A DNA stretch of 11,735 bases, from positions 1 through 11,735 of the forward strand of contig NZ_SPQM01000142.1 of assembly GCF_004570345.1 (NCBI RefSeq), read 5' to 3'. The notes under the pieces are model-generated. The model was given only the letters and a program-made list of their open reading frames with translations. It did no database searches and had not been told where the DNA came from. The position numbers were made by a program, and so were the translations under genes. Shown here piece after piece: positions 1 through 6,893 of this stretch (the first letter of the stretch is position 1; each line of letters starts with the position of its first letter). Source of the DNA: Blastococcus sp. CT_GayMR20. Lineage in GTDB: Bacteria > Actinomycetota > Actinomycetes > Mycobacteriales > Geodermatophilaceae.

Positions 1-2
1 CC

Positions 3-395
3 ACGGCGGTCCGATCGGAGCCCGGGGCGCTGACCGTGCGCACGGCCGCTTCCTGGCCGCTGGCCGACGTCCTCCGGGAACTGCGGGCGGTGCCGGGCTC
101 GATCGGGGTCGTCTGCGCCGACGCCGCGGTGGCCGACGTGGCGGCGTCGCTCGCCGACGCCGGGGTGCCCGCCGAGGTCCTGACCGACGACAGCGACACC
201 GTGCCCGCGCTGGCCGTCGTCCCGGCATCCCTGGCGAAGGGACTGGAGTTCGACGCGGTCGTGGTCGTCGACCCGGCGGCCATCGTGGCCGCCGAGCCGC
301 GTGGTCTGCACCGGCTCTACGTCGTCCTCACGCGGGCCGTGAGCACGCTCGTGGTGCTCCATGGCGGGGACCTGCCCGCCCCGCTGGCGCTCTGA
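3..395 (+). CDS. HelD/UvrD-like helicase, C-terminal end (5' truncated by window)
   Basis: The reading frame is open from the first bases of the window to a TGA at 393-395, so only the last 130 residues are present and the start lies upstream. The segment LAKGLEFDAVVVVDP followed by GLHRLYVVLTRAVSTLVVLH is the helicase motif V/VI region of the UvrD_C_2 fold. The K-G-L-E-F-D-A-V-V stretch and the L-Y-V-V-L-T-R-A stretch contain the usual ATP- and nucleic-acid-contacting residues of superfamily 1 helicases. The short run ending in LPAPLAL just after motif VI is typical of HelD/HelR proteins, which remove stalled RNA polymerase, rather than UvrD or PcrA, which carry longer tails. The HelD assignment over other UvrD-like ATPases is inference, because the N-terminal and Walker A regions are outside the window. 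Confidence 0.8.
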   Translation, partial: TAVRSEPGALTVRTAASWPLADVLRELRAVPGSIGVVCADAAVADVAASLADAGVPAEVLTDDSDTVPALAVVPASLAKGLEFDAVVVVDPAAIVAAEPRGLHRLYVVLTRAVSTLVVLHGGDLPAPLAL

Positions 396-417
396 CCCCG
401 TCTATCACATGCGTCCA

Positions 418-445
418 TTGCGTTGCGTCACGGGGTGGCTACGGA
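418..445 (+). promoter_or_regulatory. candidate promoter for the PBP gene
   Basis: TTGCGT at 418-423 and TACGGA at 440-445 are separated by 16 bases and lie about 70 bases upstream of the PBP start codon. They loosely match a housekeeping -35/-10 pair. The -10 lacks the usual final T, so support is weak. The rest of the 119-base gap between the helicase and PBP genes contains only a CCCCGT (396-401)/ACGGGG (430-435) inverted repeat with a 28-base loop, which is too open to call a terminator. Confidence 0.25.
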
Positions 446-500
446 CGGCGCGGGGAGTTGGAAGCCGACGCGTTCTCTGTTGAGGTGGTTCCCGCCATCG

Positions 501-510
501 AGGAGGGAGG
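501..510 (+). promoter_or_regulatory. ribosome binding site deciding the PBP start
   Basis: The purine run contains AGGAGG (501-506) 8 bases before ATG 515. It selects this ATG over the in-frame TTG at 458, which would add 19 polar residues ahead of the signal-anchor and has no comparable Shine-Dalgarno sequence. Confidence 0.85.
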
Positions 511-514
511 GCCC

Positions 515-2857
515 ATGGACCGGCGCGTCAGCACCATCCGCACGCTGTTCGTGCTCGCCCTCACCGTGGTCGTCGCCGGCGCCCTCCTCGCCGGGCTCCT
601 CATGCCGTGGGTGGGCGGTCCGGCCATCGTGGCCCAGCAGTCGACCAGCTTCCTCGGCGACCCGCCGCTCGAGCTGACCGACGAGCCGCCCGCCGGCAAC
701 AGCGTGCTGCTGGCCGCCGACGGCGAGGTGATCACGCACTTCTACGAGGAGAACCGCGACCCGGTTCCCGCCGAGGGCATCGCCGAGGTGATGAAGGAGG
801 CGATGGTCGCCATCGAGGACGCCCGCTTCTACGAGCACGGCGGCCTCGACGTCCAGGGCACGCTGCGCGCGCTGGTGAAGAACGTGGCCGCCGGCGGCGT
901 CCAGGAGGGCGGCTCGACCCTCACCCAGCAGCTGGTCAAGCAGACCCTGCTGCAGTCGGCCGACACCGACGCGGAGCGGGTCGCGGCGACCGAGCAGACC
1001 CTCGGCCGGAAGATCCGTGAGGCGCGGCTGGCGCTGGCGCTCGAGGACACCTACAGCAAGGACGAGCTGCTCACCCGCTACCTCAACATCGTCTACTACG
1101 GGCAGAACGCCTACGGCATCCAGCCCGCCGCACGGTCCTTCTTCGGCGTGGACGCCACCCAGCTCACCCTGACGCAGGCCGCCCTGCTGGCCGGTCTCGT
1201 GCAGAGCCCGACCGACGACAACCCCTTCGTCAACCCCGAGGGCGCGACGATCCGCCGCAACCAGGTGCTCGACCGCATGGCCGAGCAGGGGTACATCACC
1301 CCCGCGCAGGAGATCGAGGCGGCGGCCGCCCCGCTGGGGCTGGCCCCGGCCCCCGCTCCGCGCCGCGGCTGCGTCGAGGCCAGCGTGGGTGCCTACGTCT
1401 GCGACTTCGTCCAGAAGTACCTCACCCAGACGCTGGGCATCAGCCAGGACGACCTGGAGAACGACGGCTACGTCATCCGGACGACGCTGGACCCGGAGAT
1501 GCAGCGGGCCGGCGACTCCGCCGTCCTGAACACCCTGGCCCTGGACGACACCCGGGCGGGCACCTTCACCGCGGTCGAGCCGGGCACCGGCCACCTGCTG
1601 GCGATGAGCGTCAACCGGATCTTCGGCTACGACGTCAACGACCCGACGCAGGAGTCGTTCAACCTCAACGAGAAGCCCAGCCGCGGCGCCGGCTCCACCT
1701 ACAAGGTCTTCGTGGCCGCCGCCGCACTCGCCCGCGGCTTCTCGGCGCAGTACACGCTGAACGCGCCCAGCCCCTACGTCTCCCGCGTCTACAAGGAGGC
1801 GGACGAGGACGGGAAGTACGACGTCCGCAACGCGGGCCGCTACCGGTCGACGCTGGACCTGACGACGGCGCTGTACCAGTCGTCCAACACGTACTTCCTC
1901 GCCCTGGAGGACGCGCTCGGCAGCGTCGAGGAGCCGGTGCGCATGGCCGAGGCCATGGGGCTGTTCGAGTTCGCCGAGCCCGGTCTGGCCGAGAAGACGA
2001 TCGACGAGAACCGCGGCTCGTTCACGTTCGGCCCCGACGCCACGAGCCCGCTGGGGCTGGCCAGCGCCTACTCCACCCTGGCGGCCAGCGGCACGCAGTG
2101 CGACGTCGTCCCGGTGACCTCGATCCTGGACCGGTTCGGCGAGGAACTGGAGGACGAGGACGGCGAGCCCCTGGTCGGCGACCGGTGCACACCGGAGGCC
2201 ATCCCCCCGGGAGTGGCTGACACGTTGACCCAGATGCTGCGCAAGGACGTCGAGCCGGGCTACGCGGGGCAGACGGCGCCGGCCGCGTACGTGCCGGGGC
2301 ACCAGATCGCCGGCAAGACCGGGACGACGCAGAACAACTTCTCCGTGGCCTTCGTCGGCTACACGCCGGAGATCACGGCGAGCGTCATGGTCTTCAACCC
2401 CAAGGACGAGGAGGACGTCGGCGGCTTCGGCGGTGGCAAGGGCGCCCGGATCTGGCACGACGCGATGGCGCCGATCCTGGCCGCGCGCGGCAGCTCCGAC
2501 TTCCCGCCGTCCGATCCCACGGTCGTGCGGGGCAACACGCGGCCGGTGCCGGGCTGCAGTTCGATGGACGACTGCTGGGACACCCTGGCCGACGCCGGCT
2601 TCGAGAGCGTCACCGTGCGGGTCAACAGCGACAAGCGCGCCGGCGAGCTCGTCGGCACCAGCCCGGGGCGCGGTGCCCGGGCGGTCCCCGGACAGGTCAT
2701 CAGCATCCTGATCAGCAACGGACGGAACTACGTCGACCCCGCGTCCACGCCGGCGCCGTCGTCCCCGCCGTCGCCGCCGCCGTCGCCGTCGCCCTCACCG
2801 CCGTCCGAGCCGCCCGCCCCGGAGGAGCCCCCGGTCGATCCCGACCCGGGCGGCTGA
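515..2857 (+). CDS. bifunctional class A penicillin-binding protein with C-terminal PASTA domain
   Basis: A 780-residue membrane-anchored peptidoglycan synthase that polymerises lipid II and cross-links the strands. One signal-anchor helix (about residues 10-33) precedes the GT51 glycosyltransferase domain. That domain carries EDARFYEHGG with catalytic Glu101, GGSTLTQQLVKQ, RKIREA with Glu169, and LLTRYLNIVYYG. The transpeptidase domain has S-T-Y-K (Ser394 nucleophile, Lys397), S-S-N (456-458) and K-T-G (601-603), so all catalytic motifs are intact. One PASTA domain (about 679-736) and a tail rich in Pro and Ser follow. Six extracytoplasmic Cys fall in three neighbouring pairs (285/296, 529/558, 681/687), suggesting disulfides. 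Architecture resembles mycobacterial PonA2, but I assign no symbol. The last 63 bases overlap the convergent YihY gene. Confidence 0.96.
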   Translation: MDRRVSTIRTLFVLALTVVVAGALLAGLLMPWVGGPAIVAQQSTSFLGDPPLELTDEPPAGNSVLLAADGEVITHFYEENRDPVPAEGIAEVMKEAMVAIEDARFYEHGGLDVQGTLRALVKNVAAGGVQEGGSTLTQQLVKQTLLQSADTDAERVAATEQTLGRKIREARLALALEDTYSKDELLTRYLNIVYYGQNAYGIQPAARSFFGVDATQLTLTQAALLAGLVQSPTDDNPFVNPEGATIRRNQVLDRMAEQGYITPAQEIEAAAAPLGLAPAPAPRRGCVEASVGAYVCDFVQKYLTQTLGISQDDLENDGYVIRTTLDPEMQRAGDSAVLNTLALDDTRAGTFTAVEPGTGHLLAMSVNRIFGYDVNDPTQESFNLNEKPSRGAGSTYKVFVAAAALARGFSAQYTLNAPSPYVSRVYKEADEDGKYDVRNAGRYRSTLDLTTALYQSSNTYFLALEDALGSVEEPVRMAEAMGLFEFAEPGLAEKTIDENRGSFTFGPDATSPLGLASAYSTLAASGTQCDVVPVTSILDRFGEELEDEDGEPLVGDRCTPEAIPPGVADTLTQMLRKDVEPGYAGQTAPAAYVPGHQIAGKTGTTQNNFSVAFVGYTPEITASVMVFNPKDEEDVGGFGGGKGARIWHDAMAPILAARGSSDFPPSDPTVVRGNTRPVPGCSSMDDCWDTLADAGFESVTVRVNSDKRAGELVGTSPGRGARAVPGQVISILISNGRNYVDPASTPAPSSPPSPPPSPSPSPPSEPPAPEEPPVDPDPGG

Positions 2858-3664
2858 CCGGCGCTCCAGCAGCTCGTCGAGCGACTGGGTGGCCAGCCAC
2901 CCGCAGAGAACGACCAGGTGCAGCATGAACATCCACAGGCCGACGGCGACCACGCCGCCGACGACCACCAGCCCGCCGAAGGGCGCGCCCAGGTCCAGCG
3001 GCAGAGCGAGGAACAGCACGAATCCCTGCAGGAAACCCGACAGGCAGGCGGCGGTGAACAGCGCGCCGGCGACGAGGGCCGGCCAGCGCACACGTCCCGC
3101 GCCGACGACCCGGAAACCCCACGCCAGGGGCACCGTGAGCGCTGCGAGCACGCCGTAGAAGCCGACGGCGACGCGGCCCAGGTTGGCGGCGAGGCCACCG
3201 GTCTCCGCCAGGTCGACCATGACCGGGACCGTGAGCAGCAGGGGGTAGAGCAGCACCGGGGTGACCAGCAGCAGGGGCAGGGCGGCGAGCCGGCCGCGCC
3301 AGCCGGTCAGGCCCTCCCGGCGGCTGCTGAAGCGCAGCAGCGAGCGGCGCAGCCCCTCGCCGTAGAGCGACATCGGCAGCAGCGCCAGCAGCCCGCCCAG
3401 CGGCGAGAGGCCGATCCCGGCCTCGACGAGGCGGCTCACCGCGTCGGGCGCGCCCAGCTCCTCCGGGAGCAGGCCGGCCAGGCTGTCGCCGAGTTCCTCG
3501 ACCCGCTCCGGCGAGGTCAGCCGGGCGGTGAGAGCGAACGCCAGGACCAGCAGGGGCACGACGGCGATCCCGGCGTAGAACGTCAGCCCGGCGGCGATGA
3601 GCGCCAGGTCGCGCCCCTCCAGGCGGCGGCGGATCCCCGCCAGCAGCTCCCGGGCCCAGCTCAG
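2795..3664 (-). CDS. YihY/BrkB-family inner membrane protein, probable CTG start
   Basis: A 289-residue polytopic membrane protein of the YihY/virulence factor BrkB family (once mis-annotated as RNase BN), whose function is unknown. The N-terminal amphipathic stretch WARELLAGIRRRLEGRDLAL leads into helix 1 with the family-typical A-A-G-L-T-F-Y-A sequence. About six hydrophobic segments follow (roughly 21-46, 86-104, 126-149, 163-185, 196-221, 226-256). The frame has no ATG, GTG or TTG near the required N-terminus. The best start is CTG at 3664-3662, which overlaps the TGA of the upstream oxidoreductase in a CTGA junction, the same geometry as a standard ATGA coupling. The next in-frame GTG falls inside helix 1 and would destroy it. 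No good Shine-Dalgarno sequence is visible, so translation probably depends on coupling. The 3' end overlaps the PBP gene by 63 bases on the opposite strand. Confidence 0.85.
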   Translation of the reverse strand: MSWARELLAGIRRRLEGRDLALIAAGLTFYAGIAVVPLLVLAFALTARLTSPERVEELGDSLAGLLPEELGAPDAVSRLVEAGIGLSPLGGLLALLPMSLYGEGLRRSLLRFSSRREGLTGWRGRLAALPLLLVTPVLLYPLLLTVPVMVDLAETGGLAANLGRVAVGFYGVLAALTVPLAWGFRVVGAGRVRWPALVAGALFTAACLSGFLQGFVLFLALPLDLGAPFGGLVVVGGVVAVGLWMFMLHLVVLCGWLATQSLDELLERRSAARVGIDRGLLRGGRLGRR

Positions 3665-5223
3665 CGCGGGTCCAGCAGGTGCCGGGCTGCCGCGTATCCG
3701 CCGAGACCGCTGACCGCCCCGCCGCGCACGGTGCCACCGGAGGACGCCGACAGGATCCGCGGGTGCTCCGTCGCGACGCCCCAGGTGCCGACGTCCTCCC
3801 GTGTCGCCGCCACCGGCCAGGCGAGGTCGCCGTGGAAGATGTGGCCGCCGGGCATGGCGAGGGAGGCCTCGACGTCCAGCGGCGATGCGGCCTGCAGGCA
3901 GGGCTCGCCGTGGGCATCGCGGGCCAGGCAGTCCAGCAGCGGCTCCTCCAGGTGGGCATCGAGCTGGGCCACCACGCGGCGCACCGCCTCCCGCCGCGTG
4001 CCCACGGGGTCGTCGCGGTAGAGCTCGGCCGGCGTGTGCAGGCCGAAGAGCGTCAGGGTGTGGTGCCCGGTCGCCCGCTCGACCGGGCCGAGGATGGACG
4101 GGTCGGTCAAGGAGTGGCAGTACACCTCGAAGGGGATGGCGTCGGGCAACCGGCCCGCGACCGCCTGGCCGTATGCCGCGTCGATCTGGGCGGCGGACTC
4201 GTCGACGTGGAACGTGCCCGCGAAGGCCGTCGCCGGATCGGTACCGGACCGCAGCCGCGGCAGCCGCGCCAGGACCATGTTCACCTTCAGCTGCGAGCCC
4301 GACGGCCGGCGCCCGCCGTCGGCGCCGGTCAGCTCTGCCAGCACGCTCGGGGCGGCGCCGCAGACCACGTGCCGGGCGTCGGTGGCCGCCGTCCCGCCGT
4401 CGTCGTCGGTCCAGTGGACGGTGACGCCGTCCGCCCGGGTCTCCAGCGCGGTGACCGTCGCCCGGGTCACCAGCTCGGCGCCGGCGCCGCGGGCGGCGGC
4501 GGCCATGGCCCCGGTGACCGCCCCCATGCCGCCGACCGGCACCCGCCAGCGGCCGGTCCCGTTGCCGACGAGGTGGTACAGGAAGCACCGCCCGGCCAGG
4601 CCGTCGGCGGCGTGGACGTCGGCGAAGGTGCCGATCAGCCCGTCGGTCAGCGCCACGCCCCGGACGACGTCGTCGGAGAGGTGGTCGGCCACCAGGTCGG
4701 CCAGCGGGCGCTCGCGGAGGTCGTGCCACAGCTCCGGGTCGCGCAGCCTGACGGCGAGGTCGTCGGAGGAGAGGAGTGGCTCGGTGAGCGTCGGCGCGAG
4801 GTCCTCGGCCAGGGTGGACAGGCGGGCGTAGAAGCGCTGCCAGCAGGCGAACTCCTCGTCGGAGCCGGTCAGCTGCCGGAAGGACGTCGCGGTGGCCGGG
4901 CCCTCGTCGCGCTCCACGAGCAGCCCGGCAGAGGCGCCCCCACGGCTGGTCGCGGTATAGGAGGCCACGGTCCGGTCGGCCAGCCGGACCCGGAGGCCGA
5001 GGTCGTCGACGATCCGGTCGGGCAGCAGGCTGACGAGGTAGGAGTAGGCGGACAGGCGGACGTCGACCCCGTCGAACACCTGCTGGCTGACCGCGGCGCC
5101 GCCCATCTGGCCCAGTCGCTCCAGGACGAGGACCGAGCGCCCGGCCCGGGCGAGGTAGGCGGCGGCCACCAGCCCGTTGTGGCCCCCGCCGACGACCACC
5201 ACGTCATATCTGCTGCGCGTCAC
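3661..5223 (-). CDS. FAD-dependent oxidoreductase, PYROXD2/phytoene-desaturase-like
   Basis: A 520-residue flavoprotein. The N-terminus YDVVVVGGGHNGLVAAAYLA is a Rossmann dinucleotide-binding motif (Gly12, Gly14, Gly17), with the ribose-binding acid at Glu35 and the following G-G-A sequence of the amine oxidase/CrtI superfamily. The C-terminal segment SASSGGTVRGGAVSGLGGYAA closes the FAD site. Full length and composition match the PYROXD2-like branch that databases often label phytoene desaturase family. No carotenoid gene (crtB, crtE, crtY) is nearby, so the substrate is unknown and a carotenoid role is not supported. The start is GTG 5223, 31 bases after the lipoprotein stop, without a strong ribosome binding site. 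Its stop overlaps the presumed CTG of the YihY gene. The three genes plausibly form one leftward transcript. Confidence 0.9.
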   Translation of the reverse strand: MTRSRYDVVVVGGGHNGLVAAAYLARAGRSVLVLERLGQMGGAAVSQQVFDGVDVRLSAYSYLVSLLPDRIVDDLGLRVRLADRTVASYTATSRGGASAGLLVERDEGPATATSFRQLTGSDEEFACWQRFYARLSTLAEDLAPTLTEPLLSSDDLAVRLRDPELWHDLRERPLADLVADHLSDDVVRGVALTDGLIGTFADVHAADGLAGRCFLYHLVGNGTGRWRVPVGGMGAVTGAMAAAARGAGAELVTRATVTALETRADGVTVHWTDDDGGTAATDARHVVCGAAPSVLAELTGADGGRRPSGSQLKVNMVLARLPRLRSGTDPATAFAGTFHVDESAAQIDAAYGQAVAGRLPDAIPFEVYCHSLTDPSILGPVERATGHHTLTLFGLHTPAELYRDDPVGTRREAVRRVVAQLDAHLEEPLLDCLARDAHGEPCLQAASPLDVEASLAMPGGHIFHGDLAWPVAATREDVGTWGVATEHPRILSASSGGTVRGGAVSGLGGYAAARHLLDPR

Positions 5224-5254
5224 CGGCGGACGGTATCGCCGACGGTGACCGTGG

Positions 5255-5449
5255 TCAGTTCTCGCCCTCGGTCCCGTCCCCGCCGTCGCCGGGCGTACCG
5301 GTCTCCTCGCAGCTGGCGTCCTGCGGGTTCGATGCCTCCTGGCCGGAGGAATCGCAGTTGGTCTCCCCGCGGTCGAGGTTGGTGTTGTCGCCGCAGGCGA
5401 CGAGGGAACCGGCGAGCGCGAGGACGAGGAGGGGTCGCTTCAGATCCAT
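5255..5449 (-). CDS. small predicted lipoprotein, function unknown
   Basis: A 64-residue protein starting at ATG 5449. MDLKRPLLVLALAGSLVACG is a compact lipoprotein signal: two basic residues, a short hydrophobic core and the lipobox L-V-A-C with Cys19 as the lipidated residue. The mature part is only about 45 residues, acidic, rich in Asn, Asp, Gly and Glu, with two more Cys (32 and 47) that could pair. It ends in an unstructured Gly/Asp/Glu tail. I recognise no domain. It leads the leftward group containing the FAD oxidoreductase and YihY protein. The frame stays open upstream to 5656, but that stretch lies in the regulatory region and would bury the signal peptide, so the internal ATG is preferred. 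The ribosome binding site is poor. Confidence 0.65.
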   Translation of the reverse strand: MDLKRPLLVLALAGSLVACGDNTNLDRGETNCDSSGQEASNPQDASCEETGTPGDGGDGTEGEN

Positions 5450-5598
5450 GGCGGGGGTACTGCGCCGTGCCGGCCCCGTCGAAACGGATCCGCCCGCATC
5501 CGCGACGGACGGTTGGGGCCCGCGTGACGGACGGGACGACGACGGACGGCTGGACGTGCCCAGTGAAGTGGAACACCAAACAAAAAACATCTCTGTCA

Positions 5599-5628
5599 TT
5601 GTCACGGACCGGTCACGGCCGTTACGGT
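5599..5628 (+). promoter_or_regulatory. candidate promoter of the riboswitch-nlpC transcript
   Basis: TTGTCA (5599-5604) and TACGGT (5623-5628) are 18 bases apart and match a SigA-type -35 and a TAnnnT -10. Transcription would start near 5635, leaving a leader of about 218 bases that contains the whole riboswitch. An unusually A-rich patch (about 5570-5590) lies just upstream, in an otherwise GC-rich region. The call rests on spacing and position only. Confidence 0.5.
5601..5627 (+). promoter_or_regulatory. GTnAC direct repeats, possible MtrA box
   Basis: GTCACGG occurs at 5601-5607 and 5612-5618, giving GTCAC-N6-GTCAC with an 11-base period. A third related unit, GTTACGG, follows at 5621-5627. 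The described actinobacterial MtrA recognition pattern is a direct repeat of GTnAC units about one helical turn apart, and known MtrA targets include NlpC/P60 and Rpf wall hydrolases. The repeats overlap the proposed -35 and spacer, which would favour repression. An 8-base inverted repeat (5604-5611/5625-5632) overlaps the same stretch. Binding is inferred. Confidence 0.4.
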
Positions 5629-5690
5629 CCGTATGTCCGTCGGGGCTTTCAGTCACTGCCTGGGTGACGACCCCGCGGGCGCCGTCGAAC

Positions 5691-5826
5691 CGGCCGTTGC
5701 ACCTCCCCGTGTGCGGCCGGGCCGAGGACCCAGGGCAGTTCAGGGGTGCAGTGCCGGGAGCCGAACAGGCTCCGGGCGCCGGGCGATCTCCCGCCCGAAC
5801 CCGTCAGCCAACTCGGTAGGCGGCCG
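5691..5826 (+). ncRNA. c-di-AMP riboswitch (ydaO/yuaA family)
   Basis: The leader of the NlpC/P60 gene carries the conserved blocks of the ydaO/yuaA aptamer in order: GAGGACCCA (5723-5731), GGGGTGCA (5743-5750), GGGCGA (5781-5786), then CCCGAACCCGTCAGCCAACT (5794-5813) and CGGTAGGCGG (5814-5823). Pairing supports the fold: closing stem CGGCCG 5691-5696 with 5821-5826; GCAC 5699-5702 with GTGC 5711-5714; GGAGCC 5757-5762 with GGCTCC 5768-5773; GGGCG 5781-5785 with CGCCC 5792-5796. In actinobacteria this class usually precedes rpfA and NlpC/P60 genes and turns them down when c-di-AMP is high. Only 26 bases separate the closing stem from the start codon and no U-tract hairpin is seen, so the expression mechanism is not clear from the sequence. 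Confidence 0.88.
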
Positions 5827-5852
5827 TGGAAGAAAGAGAGCGCCGCCGCGCC

Positions 5853-6893
5853 ATGGCGACCCCCTTCAGCACAATCTTCTCCCGGTCCGCAGCCCGTCGG
5901 GCAGTCCTCGCCCTCGTCGCCGTCCTCGGAGTGCTGCTGACCTCGGTGCCGGCGCAGGCGACACCCGCGACCTCCGCGGAGGCCGCCGCACTCGTCGCCG
6001 CCCGTGGCCACGACCTCGAGGTGATCACCGAGGAGTTCAACGAGGCGCGCGAGGCGCTGAACGCGCAGGTGGCCGCCGCGGAGCAGGCCGCGGCGCAGGT
6101 CCAGCAGCACACCGCCGAACTGGCCGCCGCCCAGCAGCAGGTCCGCGGGCTCGCACGCAGCGCCTACACCGGCACGGGTCTCGGCTCCTTCCAGGCGCTC
6201 CTCACGAGCGAATCCGCCGACGACTTCGTCGACCGTGTCGCGACCCTCCAGCTCGTGGCCGGCCACCAGGGCGACATCCTCGAGCGGGCCGCCGTGGCCA
6301 ACGTCGCCGCCGCTCAGGCGCACGCCACCGCGCAGCAGGCCGCTACGGAGGCGCAGGCCCAGTACGACGCGGTCACCGCGAAGAAGGCCGCGCTCGAGGC
6401 CGACATCGCCTCCTACCAGGCGGCTTACGACCAGCTCAGCGACGAGGAGAAGAGCGCCGCCGCGGCCGCGCACGGCGACGACCGCGCCAGCCGTTCGACC
6501 GAGCGCGAGGCGCCCGCCCCCAGCGGGCCGGTCATCGCCGGCAGCGAGGCGGCCCAGATCGCCATCGACACCGCGATGGCCCAGCGCGGCAAGCCCTACG
6601 TGTGGGCCGGTTCCGGACCCGGCTCGTTCGACTGCTCCGGCCTCACGGCGTACGCGTTCAAGGCCGCCGGGGTCAGCCTCCCGCACTCCAGCCGTCTGCA
6701 GTCGCAGATGGGCCAGGCGGTCTCCCGTGACCAGTTGCAGCCCGGCGACCTGGTCTTCTTCTACAGCCCGGTCAGCCACGTCGGCATCTACATCGGCAAC
6801 GGCCAGATGGTGCACGCGCCGACGTCCGGCGACGTCGTCAAGGTGGCCCCGCTGATGAGCGGCTTCGTGGGTGGTCGCCGCATCGCCGGCTGA
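5853..6893 (+). CDS. secreted NlpC/P60 peptidoglycan endopeptidase
   Basis: A 346-residue exported cysteine peptidase expected to cut stem peptides of peptidoglycan. The signal peptide has an Arg-containing n-region, the core AVLALVAVLGVLLTS and a probable cleavage after V-P-A-Q-A (residue 36). Residues about 45-205 are Ala/Gln/Glu-rich heptad-like coiled coil, as in RipA-type hydrolases, where this region restrains or positions the enzyme. A charged linker leads to the NlpC/P60 domain (about 230-346) with Cys261 in D-C-S-G-L, His309 in S-H-V-G-I-Y-I-G and His321 in M-V-H-A-P, forming the catalytic triad. ATG 5853 was chosen because the signal peptide begins there. An in-frame GTG at 5826 lies in the riboswitch closing stem and would add nine charged residues. 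The purine-rich AGAAAGAGAG (5831-5840) is a weak ribosome binding site. Confidence 0.94.
   Translation: MATPFSTIFSRSAARRAVLALVAVLGVLLTSVPAQATPATSAEAAALVAARGHDLEVITEEFNEAREALNAQVAAAEQAAAQVQQHTAELAAAQQQVRGLARSAYTGTGLGSFQALLTSESADDFVDRVATLQLVAGHQGDILERAAVANVAAAQAHATAQQAATEAQAQYDAVTAKKAALEADIASYQAAYDQLSDEEKSAAAAAHGDDRASRSTEREAPAPSGPVIAGSEAAQIAIDTAMAQRGKPYVWAGSGPGSFDCSGLTAYAFKAAGVSLPHSSRLQSQMGQAVSRDQLQPGDLVFFYSPVSHVGIYIGNGQMVHAPTSGDVVKVAPLMSGFVGGRRIAG

Noticed and set aside
458..514. Longer PBP start at TTG 458
   Set aside because: The strong AGGAGG at 501-506 serves ATG 515, and the extra 19 residues are polar and precede the signal-anchor.
428..2458. 676-residue open frame antisense to the PBP gene
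   Set aside because: It is a shadow of GC-rich codon bias; the translation is Arg/Val/Gly-rich without motifs, while the forward strand encodes an intact PBP.
2758..2800. Trinucleotide-like CCG/TCG run as a microsatellite or repeat array
   Set aside because: It is explained by codons for the Pro/Ser-rich tail of the PBP; units are irregular.
3661..5223. Carotenoid biosynthesis locus
   Set aside because: The flavoprotein resembles the phytoene desaturase superfamily, but no phytoene synthase, prenyl synthase or cyclase gene is nearby.
5604..5632. Inverted repeat ACGGACCG/CGGTCCGT as a separate operator or terminator
   Set aside because: It overlaps the GTnAC direct repeats and promoter and lies upstream of any transcript start I can propose, so I kept only the direct-repeat reading.
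3679..5667. 662-residue rightward open frame across the FAD oxidoreductase
   Set aside because: Low-complexity Gly/Arg/Val composition, no recognisable domain, and directly opposite a gene with clear FAD-binding motifs.
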